From Ectocarpus siliculosus (taxonomy: Eukaryota > Sar > Phaeophyceae > Ectocarpales > Ectocarpaceae): DNA of 64,000 bases. The notes under the pieces were generated by a model. The model saw only the letters and a program-made list of their open reading frames with translations. It was not told the origin of the DNA and did not search any database. Below are positions 36,501 to 46,500 of this stretch, in pieces. The stretch lies in assembly GCA_000310025.1 (NCBI GenBank), contig FN649740.1, forward strand, positions 5,311,611-5,375,610, written 5' to 3'. The position numbers and the translations under genes were made by a program. The number at the start of each line of letters is the position of its first letter. The first letter of the stretch is position 1.

Positions 36501-37364
36501 TTTTGTCGAGTCAGAGATGGCTGTGTTCATGCATGAGGGTGTAGTTGTAACCGAACCCCGAAACGCGAAACGCTGATGGCAACAACAGGGACGATGATCG
36601 GCATAAGTGTATGTACACCGAACGGGGGAAGAGGTCATACCGAAGTATAAGACCGTGCACCCTTCCTTGGAAGAAGCGAACACGTGCAATATGCGCAGTT
36701 TGCATCGTTTTCTTTTTCTTTCACTCCCTCTCGGGCTTAGTAGGTACCTCTTGGTTCGACTTCCGTTTATCGCACATATCCTGTGTATCGTGCAATGGGG
36801 TTCTCGCTTCTTGTGTCTAATACAGTTTGTTGCGTACGTGCAGACTGTGGATTCTTAAGGCCGGGATGAAGGTCAAGGTCAATAGTTTTCGTGCGCATCT
36901 CAGGTTATGGGGCACCTTTGTCCTGCGAAGCCACGCAGTGTTATCATACGATGTCACGTCAAGAAAATATTTTCCAGCTCCGTGCACACATCCTCTCTTT
37001 CTCTCCCCCCCTATATACATCTATTTATCTATCGCTATATATCCATCTCTTTATTTTTCTTGTCTCATTCTCTCGCTCTTGTTTCACTCCTTCCTCCCTC
37101 TCTCTATGCGAAGTCAATGGTCTAACGACTACGGCATGTACGACTATGAGTACCCCCCCCCCCCTCTCTCTCTGTCGGTGTTCTCCCATTCTGCGACAAC
37201 CCCTCTGCGTGCTGCCCCACCAGATGTCGAACTTCGAGTTCACTGAGGAGGATTTCGCGGACGATGGCAACTACGACGATATCCGCGATGGGCCAGGCCC
37301 TGGCATGGAGGAAGTAGACCTTGGCTTCGAAGGCGGCCCCGGTGTCGTGGACTTCGGCCTCTAG
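27533..37364 (+). CDS. Plastid-targeted protein of unknown family, 13 exons
   Basis: My exon model is 27533-28336, 29407-29515, 30775-30959, 31437-31591, 31953-32031, 32389-32531, 32792-33035, 33465-33497, 33770-33958, 34530-34654, 35263-35446, 36078-36251 and 37224-37364: 2,565 nt, 854 residues. Every junction keeps the frame. The N-terminus (MPSLRVMSALAVAAIAAKPA, then RG|FLAP) is a signal peptide followed by Phe at the cleavage site, as in ASAFAP bipartite plastid presequences. Then come a Lys-rich patch and an Ala/Gly/Pro-rich low-complexity region to about residue 268. The remaining ~590 residues look globular (ADMLQYLRDNNLTIDLETMN, RAKYLKGAAICMTKAEDTI, LPAVLRFMDGALGL) and end in an acidic Asp/Glu/Gly tail. 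I do not recognise the family. Intron 1 needs a GC donor (AAG|GCGAGT); all others are GT-AG. Alternatively ATG 30768 starts a separate shorter gene, and exon 1 belongs to another transcript. Confidence 0.72.
31683..31925. repeat. CTGCTCTTA-type degenerate trinucleotide repeat in introns
   Basis: Imperfect arrays of CTGCTCTTACTGCTG-like units occur at 31699-31765 and 31866-31925, inside introns of the plastid-targeted gene. They give Ser/Cys/Leu-rich spurious frames on both strands. Confidence 0.6.
34895..34915. repeat. (TAGG)n short tandem repeat
   Basis: GTAGGTAGGTAGGTAGGTA within an intron of the plastid-targeted gene. Confidence 0.8.
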
Positions 37365-40300
37365 AACAATAGAAACTCCTTGCCGTCTTGTCATGCTTGC
37401 TGGGACAATTTGGGAGCTGATGGATGGTTCGATCCGACGATAGAACGAAGGATCAGGGGAGATAGTAGGGTGGTTGAAAGAGGGCCTGTTTCTTACACGT
37501 GTACCTGGTATACTAGAATACTAGAATACTAGTTTTGCTTCTTCAATCTATTTTTCTTGTCTCGTGTAGTCTTGACTGACGGCCGTGTGGATCCCTAACT
37601 GAAATCTCGGGTGGGAGGTTTATCTCTCTCTTGTGTCCTGTTTCCATCAGACGGATAGAAATGTTGAGGCATTGGGCAGAGGTATGAGCAACGGACTAAG
37701 GCAATATCGCCGAAAACCTGTATGACTGGCAGATGGCACGTTTGTCGATTGCAGTCAAACCAAAGTATTGGGTGGGTAGGCTAACTATGTAGGACGCCTC
37801 ACCAACATCTCGGTATGTATCCGAAATCTAAAGCCAGGGGATGGGGATGCTGTAGTTGTGTAGAAAGGCGAGAGGTTTGGGGGGATAATGTTGTCCTGCC
37901 TGTCTGTGTTGTCGTCCTGTCAGTGCCTCAGTCGGAGCGTATTGTTTCTGCCTGGTTTATGCAAGAGGTACAGCAGCGGTAGAAGGCTGGGAAGGATGTT
38001 GTCCATGACGCTCCAACCTGTCACCTGCGGCCATCGCCAGAAAACATATCTTCCAAGCTTTGCGGTAGGTGTCACGGGTTGCGCGAAACCAAGGTTTGTG
38101 CGTGGTTGTATGTGAATGTTCCAGACCCAACCCGCAGTGCTCGATTGTCCGGGCATTGCTGGATGCAAACCCAAGTTTCCAACCCTTGAGACTCTTGAAA
38201 AGGTCGAGAATTGTCAGAGCTTGGTTCGTGTCCACGAGCCGTACGGATGCATACTTATGGTTCGGCGACTCATGTAGGACCCATGTAAGGTTCCGCGAAA
38301 CGTTCGTTGCCTTTGCGTGTGAATATGTTCAATAATGTTCGACCCTACGAGTACGTCTGCAGTATGCGAACGCCCGCGATGAACGGATGCGGTTCACCGC
38401 AGCCGCAACCCTTCGATCCAAGCCAATGGTTCCCAAATCAACTCTTCACCGCCCACCCCGTGGATTCGTAATGTACAATACAGCAGTAGTTTGCGATGCA
38501 CTCACTAGTCGGTTGGTTCCAAGAATCCCAAGAGTTCCTAGAGAACATACAAGTACGTAGTGGAGCCCTCTGCATGTTGGTTGCACATCCGACGGATTGC
38601 CTGTCGAGCCATACAAAACAGCACAGCAGTACACACGTACGATGGACGTTTCTGTATTGGGCAGTAAGCACTTTGTGCTCGATACCTTCGTTGGTGGGAT
38701 CCCGGCTTGAACAGCAAGATTTGACCTCTTTGAAGTTTGAAAGACTCGCGCTGGCTCTCACAGCCTTCACGAACAAATTGTTCTCATCTGTGAACCACGA
38801 ATCGCACTGGCTCTCACCTGCCCTGACTGACCTGGCTCTACACACACACATGTCGCCGGCTCCACGGTGATTCACTTTCTCTGTTGCCACATCACCGTCG
38901 ACATCAGCAGCAAGTCAGCCACCAAGTCAGCGACCTCAAAGTGAGTGAGCTGTATTGAATGGACTGAGTGACGTGACGAAGGTTGCGATTGGAGGACACT
39001 ACAGTACACAGTGAGATGGGGCCGTGTGGTCTACAGAGGTGCCTCAGTCGGGTGTCGGAGCTTTGCGCTTGCTTGATGTGCGCGGAAAAACTCGTTGTAC
39101 ATCTACTTCAGACTTTCGCCTCTATCGCATTTTTTCGCATGAGCGGGCATGGCTATCAACAACACTGCTGCACACAAGAAGAGAACTTTGGTAGTCTGCT
39201 GTAAGCACGCTGACACACACACGAGAACGTCGAACGCCGTGGACACAACCCTTTGTGGAAACTGCATACACTTATGTATGTGTACAACATAAACACCTCA
39301 GCGTACTTGGTACACAGGAGGGGGTACCCACGCCGGTTTTTCTTCTTTTTCTCTTCTTTTGTCCCCACCTACCTCCTGCGGTGCCTGCCTGAGATATTAT
39401 TGTCGCGAGAGGTCGACAATGAAGTCGATCAGTCTACTAACGACGAGTTTTGCAGCGCGTCACTTCCAACTTAGGGACTCGATATGGTGCCCCACGGGGA
39501 ACCGGGGCGGAATGTTTATTACAAAGTCCTATTATTCTTTCACTCTTCAACCTGTTATGATTGATTCATGGTGCACCGACTGTCCGTGGGCTGTCCATGG
39601 GTCGCTCATGAGCCTCCCTATGGTACAGTAAAAATGAACCCCCAGTAGATTTCCTGGGGATTTTCACTACTTACCGTGGTCCACCGCGTTCCTCCAGGGG
39701 AAAAAAACAACAAAGAAAGGCCGAATCAGACCCTCCGGTGAGGGCAATCTCATCATGGTGCATTTGCAACCTCGGTTGTAGGTAATATTTTTACAGACAA
39801 GGCATGTTCGCGGACATTATATATCCACTCTACTGCAGATCAACGTTCGTATGTACTGTAGTTCACTCTTCTCCCGCGCCCACTCAACGCGCCTAAATGC
39901 AAACAGTACAACACAAAGAGGCCTACCAAAAAATGCGACTGCACGTGCTGCGACATCCGACGGTTTTCCTTTCAGCATGTTTTAGCGATTGGGCATGCTA
40001 CATTGAGATCACAAATGTCTATCGAAAAATATAAGGGTTAAGAACCGGTTGGCCAGGATCCCTGAAAATATTCAAGAATCCGGTTCGCGGAGTAAATGAG
40101 CATGCAAGACGTCGTAACGGGTACATTAACGCAAATCCACACCAGGGGGTCACGCGGGTACTGACTCGGTGTCGCCGATGGTTCCTTGTTGTAGTAGCAA
40201 ATCATACGAGGAGCGCTAAAACCATCGGCGGATCCTGAATTTCTCCCGAGCGCCCGTGTTGTGAATGTCAACGACTTCGTACGGGCACTCGTTTGGCGAG

Positions 40301-40463
40301 GTCCCCCTATCTATCCAATGGCAGACATTGGACGTCGTCAACGACACCATCCAACCTGACCAACACGTTCGAGACTACTGTGCATCATAAGATATAGTTG
40401 GTTGTTCGCTTTCTTTCAGGATTTCGTCCATGTGCGGTTCTCTCTCTCTATTCTCTCTCTCAG
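37365..40463. other. Intergenic region and upstream intron of the ankyrin gene
   Basis: No coding exon is recognised. A nine-base tandem repeat (TACTAGAAT, 2.5 copies) lies at about 37511-37533 after the stop of the plastid-targeted gene. A block at 38740-38975 is a diverged relative of 51860-52040. The stretch ends in a pyrimidine-rich 3' splice site at 40440-40463 (CTCTCTCTCAG|G), so an unrecognised first exon of the ankyrin gene should lie in this interval. Confidence 0.45.
38740..38975. repeat. Dispersed repeat, copy 1
   Basis: Shares with 51860-52040 the blocks CGCACTGGCTCT, CACTTTCTCTGTT/TGCTCTGTTTCCGTG, CCACCAAG(G)TCAGCGA and AGTGAGTGAG, in the same order and orientation. Confidence 0.45.
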
Positions 40464-40723
40464 GTTTCCACGCTCTGTATTTTGCATTTCGTCATGGACG
40501 CGAGGTCAAAAGAAACTATCAAAAAGGCGCAGCACGCATCATAGAGCATGCTTTCCCTGGTCACATTCACTATCATCGCCCGTGGACCGCGGTGGACATG
40601 CTCGACTACCTCAAAAGGCTGATCTCTTTTCACTCCAGGCACAACATTCATACTGCTGAGCTCTTGGAATTATGTGAACTCGCATGTTCGAAGGACAAGA
40701 CCACCCCACCATTCAGCATCCTA

Positions 40724-41530
40724 CACCATGCGGTCCGGGGAGGAGACGCTGATTTCGTCGAAGTACTCCTGAATATCGGCAAGGGCTTCGTGGGCCTGCA
40801 GGACAACAAGGGAAAGACCGATCTTCACTACGCTGCGAAAACGGGCGACACGCGCCTTGTTCGCGCGTTGGTCGAGCGCGGCCAGTCCGACATTTTCGCA
40901 CACAGTAAGCGCGGTGACTTGCCCATCTGCCTGGCGATCCGTGGTGGTCATCTACCCGTGGTCGAGTACATGCTTGACCATTCTCGCCGCACGAGGAAGT
41001 CTTACTTCGACAAGAAGCCCCGGTACTCGTTCATGACAGACGCTGTTGCCCACCCCGAGATATTGCGGGTTCTTGCTCAGCACTGCTGTGCCATCGAAGG
41101 GCATCCGGTGGCGACGAGCCAGCTAATATTCGATGTGGCCATGTCAGGGAAAGCTGGCGCCGTGGGGGTATTGATCGAAGCCGGGCTTGACATCGTGGAC
41201 CTGCAGGACAACAAGGGAGAGACCGCTCTTCATTATGCTGCGAAAATGGGCGACACGCGCGTTGTTCGCCAATTGGTCGAGCGCGGGAAGTCTGACGTTA
41301 TCACACACAGTAAGCGCGGTGACTTGCCTATCTGCCTGGCAATCCGTGGTGGTCATCTACCCGTGGTCGAGTACATGCTTGACCATTCTCGCCGCACGAA
41401 GAAGTCTTACTTCGACAAGAAGCCCCCGGCACTCTTTCATGACTGACGCTGTTGCCCACCCCGAGATATTGCGGGTCCTTGCTCAGCACTGCTGTGCCAT
41501 CGAAGGGCATCCGGTGGCGACGAGCGAGCT
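40724..41530 (+). repeat. 405-bp tandem duplication within the ankyrin exon
   Basis: Two adjacent copies of a 405-bp unit (135 codons), highly similar at the DNA level. The second is 406 bp because of one extra C in a homopolymer. The phase of the unit boundaries is arbitrary, so the start and end given are approximate. Confidence 0.8.
41526..41530. repeat. Target-site duplication (left), GAGCT
   Basis: GAGCT directly precedes the left LTR and is repeated directly after the right LTR at 48643-48647. Five bases is the usual duplication length for LTR retrotransposons. Confidence 0.95.
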
Positions 41531-41855
41531 TGAAAGGTAAACTACGCGGGGTGCAGCAAGCACGTTCTGGACGTTACTTGGGGCACTGGGTAGTCGGCCG
41601 TGTTAGGCCGAGAGAGAGAGATTGAGAGAGAGTTGGAGAGAGAGTGGGAGAAGGAAACTTGATTGGAGAGAGACGGTGGTGGTGGTGGAGAGAGAGAGGA
41701 AGAAGTGAGCGCAGCACGCACGCAAGCTTCATCGCACCAACCACGCCAAAAGGGTCCCCGTGACCGCACCGATGATACCCTGCAACACACGAAATTCCCA
41801 ACACGTATCCCCCTGGGATCCTCACGACCAGATACTGCTGCGAGTATATCTAACA
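41531..41855 (-). repeat. 3' LTR of copia element (left end)
   Basis: 325 bp, running TGTTAGATATACTCG to GTAGTTTACCTTTCA on the element's strand. It contains a GA-rich stretch (41611-41700 on +) and differs from 48318-48642 only at 41775. Confidence 0.97.
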
Positions 41856-41863
41856 TCCCCCCT
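41856..41863 (-). other. Polypurine tract
   Basis: AGGGGGGA on the minus strand abuts the 3' LTR. This is the expected position of the plus-strand DNA primer in LTR retrotransposons. Confidence 0.8.
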
Positions 41864-42108
41864 GCTCGCAACAGTTACTCACTGAAAACTTCGCGAACAC
41901 TCGATATCTCAACCAAAATACATCTCTACAATAATATATGCCATCAATACTCGACCAGAATAACATAAGAGGGAAAAACAACTCAAAGGAACATGAATAC
42001 TGCATCGCGCGTAACAAATACTTGGCGCGAGAAATGAAAGAAAACGGGAAACAAAACGAGAAACAAAACAAAACCAAAACACAACCAATCAGAAAAACAA
42101 TAAAATGT

Positions 42109-43530
42109 TCATGCCAAATTCATTGCAAAATCACGGTGAGACTCGAAAGCGTCCTTCGGCAAGCTCTTCGTGAGAAAATCTGCACGCTGGTACGGAGACG
42201 GCACGTGGATCACCGAAATTTCCTTCCTCTCTACCAGTTCCCTGAGAAAGTGGTGCCTTACATCTATGTGCTTCGAGTTCGAGTTTGAGATGGGGTTCTG
42301 CGCTAGTTGAATCGCCCCCTGGTTGTCCTCGAAGACGGGGATACACGGCATGCCGACCTGCGGCAACATGAAACGCCAAATCTGCCTCAAAAACAAAATC
42401 TCCTTCACTATGTCACCAAGCGCGACGTACTCTGCTTCTGTCGTCGAAAGCGTGACGCACTTTTGCGTTCTGGAAAACCAAGACACAGCGCCTCCTCCAC
42501 ACGTCACGATTCCCCCTGATACCGACCTACGGTCTGCTGCCTTGCTTGCAAAGTCCGCATCAGCGTACCCCTGCAAGCTGAATCCTTCTACTGTACCCCT
42601 CTGAAACGAAATACCAAAGTGACTCGTCCTCCTCGCATAGCCTAAAATATCCATCGCTGCATTCCAGTGTACCAGCTTCGGAGATGCGCAATACCTAGCT
42701 ACTGCCCTTACAGCATTCGCAATGTCTGGCCTAGTTTGAGTCGCCAGCCACATCAACGATCCTACCAGCTCACGAAACGGAAAGTCTGTCGCCACCTCAT
42801 CCGCATCAAAATCAGAAAGCTTCACCCCCGAAGACATCGGAACGCTCTTACCTCCCACTACTCCATATTCTGCTGCTAGCTCGTCCGTGAAAGTCTGCTG
42901 AGAAATCGTCAACCTTCCGGTCTCCTTGTTCCTCTCGTAAAAGCACCCAGAATACCATCTCAACTCTCCCAGGTTCTTCACTGGCACGGACTTGTTAAGG
43001 TCGGCGCCAAACTTGTCACATCTCTCCCTCTCTCCCACAGCAAAAATTTTATCTACATGTACTACCAAAATCAAAACAACACATCCATCCTCAATCAAAC
43101 GAAACACACAAGCTTCGGCCATGCACTGCTCAAAACCTAACGCCACTAAACACCTCTTCAGCATTGCATGCCACTGCCTAGATGCCTGTCTCAAGCCATA
43201 CAGACTCTTGCCTAGTTTTACAATCATTCCAGATAGAGCTCCACATCCCTGCGGCAAACGCATGTACACGTCTTCCTCCAACTCCGAGCGCACAAAAGCT
43301 TGCTCAATATCGAAATGACACAAGTCGAGATTCAACTCGCACGCCAACGCAGCCAACATCCTAACACACGAAACAGAAACGGTAGGCGCGTACAGCTCTC
43401 CAAAGTCAATGTACTCTCTCTGCATATCACCTCTCGCTACAAGTCTCGACTTCACCTTAGTGGGCCATCCAAATTCATCTGCCTTCCAATCGAATATCCA
43501 CTTAGCGTTAATTGCGTTCTCCACTAGTTG
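42109..43530 (-). CDS. Copia RT (C-terminal part) and RNase H, downstream of in-frame TAG
   Basis: This continues the gag-pol frame after the TAG at 43531-43533 for 473 codons. It starts QLVENAINAKWIFDWK, which is already inside the RT domain, followed by KSRLVARGDMQREYIDFGEL and CHFDIEQAFVRSEL. The catalytic YVDD position reads HVDK (43048-43059; the Lys codon AAA is at 43048-43050), losing one of the two metal-binding Asp residues of the motif. RNase H motifs are intact (GYADADFASKAADRRSVSGG, LSTTEAEYVALGD, FEDNQGAIQLAQNP, SKHIDVRHHFLREL). No independent start is expected; expression would need read-through of the TAG. Confidence 0.9.
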   Translation of the reverse strand, partial: QLVENAINAKWIFDWKADEFGWPTKVKSRLVARGDMQREYIDFGELYAPTVSVSCVRMLAALACELNLDLCHFDIEQAFVRSELEEDVYMRLPQGCGALSGMIVKLGKSLYGLRQASRQWHAMLKRCLVALGFEQCMAEACVFRLIEDGCVVLILVVHVDKIFAVGERERCDKFGADLNKSVPVKNLGELRWYSGCFYERNKETGRLTISQQTFTDELAAEYGVVGGKSVPMSSGVKLSDFDADEVATDFPFRELVGSLMWLATQTRPDIANAVRAVARYCASPKLVHWNAAMDILGYARRTSHFGISFQRGTVEGFSLQGYADADFASKAADRRSVSGGIVTCGGGAVSWFSRTQKCVTLSTTEAEYVALGDIVKEILFLRQIWRFMLPQVGMPCIPVFEDNQGAIQLAQNPISNSNSKHIDVRHHFLRELVERKEISVIHVPSPYQRADFLTKSLPKDAFESHRDFAMNLA

Positions 43531-46500
43531 CTACTTCGCCGGAGTAAAAGTCCCTGCTTCCAACAAGCCGTAAAACTCCCTTTGCATAGAGTCGCTCCAA
43601 AGGTGCCGGTGCTCCGACGCCATGGCCTCTTTGTAGCTCTTGGGGACACGAAGGTCGCTGGCCTGGCAGTGAGGAAGGTCAGGGCGTTGCTCCGGCGGGC
43701 GCTGGTCTCGCAGCGTGGCGTCGATGTCTTCCCGGTTGGCGAGGAGCGTGGCAAATGCGAGTGGAAAGCCCGCTCCTCCAGCCCCCGGGTCCACCGCTGC
43801 GAGTGCTCCCGCCTGTTCTCCGGCCCCCGCTCCCCCCGGCTCTCCGGCCTCCGCCCCCCCCAGCTCCCTGCGCTCCTCATCCACCGCGCTCCGAGCCTCC
43901 AGCATCGACACCAGAGTGTTCTTGTCTAGCATCGAGATGAGTCCTGTGCTGTGCCTCGTGCCCGATCTCGTTCGGCTTGGCAGCCGCGGGTCTATCATAC
44001 CCTCGGCCTTTGTACCCGGGCGAAGCTGCCGCATGGCGTGAGCCGTAAGCGGGGGCATCGCGGGGTCCGGCGGCGGCGGCTGGTCTGGATCGAGGGTCGC
44101 CAACGGTGACGGCGAAGAGGCAGAAGACGGCTGGCCAGGGGCGGGGGTCGCCGACGGTGGCGGCGAAGTGGCAGAGGGCGGCTGTGAAGGCGTGGGAGCG
44201 GACGGCGGCGTGGTCGCTGGCGGCGGCGTTGCGGCAGGTGGCGTTGCGGCAGTCGAAGGCGTCGGTGCTGGGCCAAAGTTGATCGAGACGACCGGCGGCG
44301 TGAACGGGGGGGGTGTCGGTGCAGCGGTGACACCAGCGGAACCCCCCTCGCCGGCTGGCGCCGACGTCACCCACGACACGTTGTTGGTGTAGACGACGCG
44401 ACCGGTGGACGCCTTGAGGACCTTGACGGTGCCGCTCGGGTGGTTGTCGCCGCCGTTCAGGTAGAAGCAGAGGGTGGCCTGGTCGTCGAGCTTGGTGCGG
44501 CGATCCTCGCGCATGAAGCCGGGCTGGAAGAACGGCAGCACGCGGAACGGCCCTTGCTCGCCGGTGAACATCTCGTGCGGCGAGCGCCGCCCGGGGTTGG
44601 CCTTGGTCGCCGACTGGTTAAGAGCGTCGGCGGCCCACTTCGCCGATTCCATCCAAAGACGGTCACCGCGCTCGTCGAGGCCGGGGATGGAGGCGAAGTC
44701 GACGTTGAACACACGGCCAGCGCTGCGGCGGGCGGCCATGCCGGCCTTCATAATCCGCCAGATGGCGCTCTCGACGACGCCGTTGTACTTCGGAGTGCCA
44801 GGCGGGGTGAACTCGACGCCGATGCCGTTGTCGTCGCAGAATTGCCGGAAGTCGCCACGGGTCCACTCGGTGCCGTTGTCGACGCGGAAACACTCGATGC
44901 GCCCGAGGTCGTACCGCCCCACGTCCGCCAGCAGCCTTTTCGTTGCCGCCAGCGCGTCGGACTTCCGCCGGAGACCGTAGACCTTGTTCCACCGCGAGGC
45001 GCTGTCGACGGCGACGAACAGGTAGAGGTTGCCGCCCAGGGAAGGCACCAGCGGTCCACACAAGTCCAGGTGAACACGCCCGAGTGGCTTGGACGCCCGC
45101 GCTCCCGGCCCCCGCGGCACCGACCCTCGCCTGCCCTTCGCCTTCATGCAGTCCGTGCACGGTTCCAGCTTGCCGGTGAGCACGATGCCTCTCTGCTGGG
45201 CGGTTTCTCTCAAAAGGGGCTCGCAAGCGTGGGCAAGGGAGCGGTGGAAGCGGTTGATGTCAACGGACTTTTCAGTCGAACCAAGAGCAAACGGGGACGC
45301 ACCAGGGCCAAGCGCGGCCGCACCCAAGTCAAAATCAGCACCCCCATCAATGCTATCCAAAACAGCAGCTACATTCGCAGCATCAGTCTCAGGGATAAAC
45401 GCGGGGAAAAACTCTTGATACGGGGTGTCATCATAGCCATCCATGAGCTGCTCGTCGGTGAGCACACTCGTGTCTCCAAGATCCATACTCGGAAAAGTAC
45501 CCACACAAACAAACTCGGACGCCGAAGAAGGTACTACGCCGGCAGAGCCGGCGGGCGGGACGCTCTCACTCGCAGGTACTACGCTGGTGGGACCAGTGGG
45601 CGTGACGCTATCAGTCGAAGGTACTACGCTGGTGGGACCAGCGGGCGTGACGCTCTCACTCGAAGGTACTACGCTAGCAGAGCCAGCGGGAGGGAAACGC
45701 AACACGGACACCAATGATTCCGCGGAGCCCCCTTTTTGGGAAGGGGAACGCGTGGAGCCAACGGCGGGGGCGGAATCGGGGGCAGTCACGAATGCAGGCA
45801 AAGCAGAAGAGTCTACTATAGTTGCAGATGGGTCGTATGGTAAGCGCATGGCATATGCTGCAGACGCTTTTTCCTCCCTAGCAAATAGCAGTCCATTTTG
45901 GAGGGTTGCACCACGCTCGTCGTGCAGGATTTGTTGCTTTCGAGAAACTGCATGCGTTGAAAACAAATTGAAGCTCAGGTTCTCTACTACAGACACGTCA
46001 GTCAGCTTAACACACATCGTCGTTTTTTCACCGTTCTCATCCTCCTGAAAGAAACTAAGGTTGATGCTACCGATAGCTTGCACTTCTAGCAGTCGACCAT
46101 CACCTACGACGACATACTTTCTATTTGCGGGGATCTCCTGCAGATCGTACATGTGTAGGCTACTGTTGGTAAAACTGTTGCTTGCACCTGAATCAGCTAC
46201 CCATCTCTCGCTACCAGGCGGCCCCTCACTAGATTCCACACTCAGCAAAGACGAAGCAGACGCAGCAGACTCAACTCCAATCGTCACTCCTATCCTACCA
46301 AAAATATCTTCGGGGTGAGACTTGCCTAGGGGCACCGATTGTGCCGTGCAGAGATGGAGGTAGCCCGAAGATGGAGGCGCGCCAGGAGCAGGGGCAGAGG
46401 ACGAGGAGGAAGCGGTGCTGCTGCTGCCCGCGGGGGGGGGCTGACGTGGCTGCTCGGATGATGAATCTTGACCGGCGGGAGGGTAGTAGACGTAGTGGAT

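Noticed and set aside
38438-38890. 150-codon open frame (-)
   Set aside because: No domain or splice context; overlaps a dispersed repeat.
44440-45717. 425-codon open frame (+) inside the copia element
   Set aside because: Antisense to the integrase region, whose DD35E residues show the minus strand is coding.
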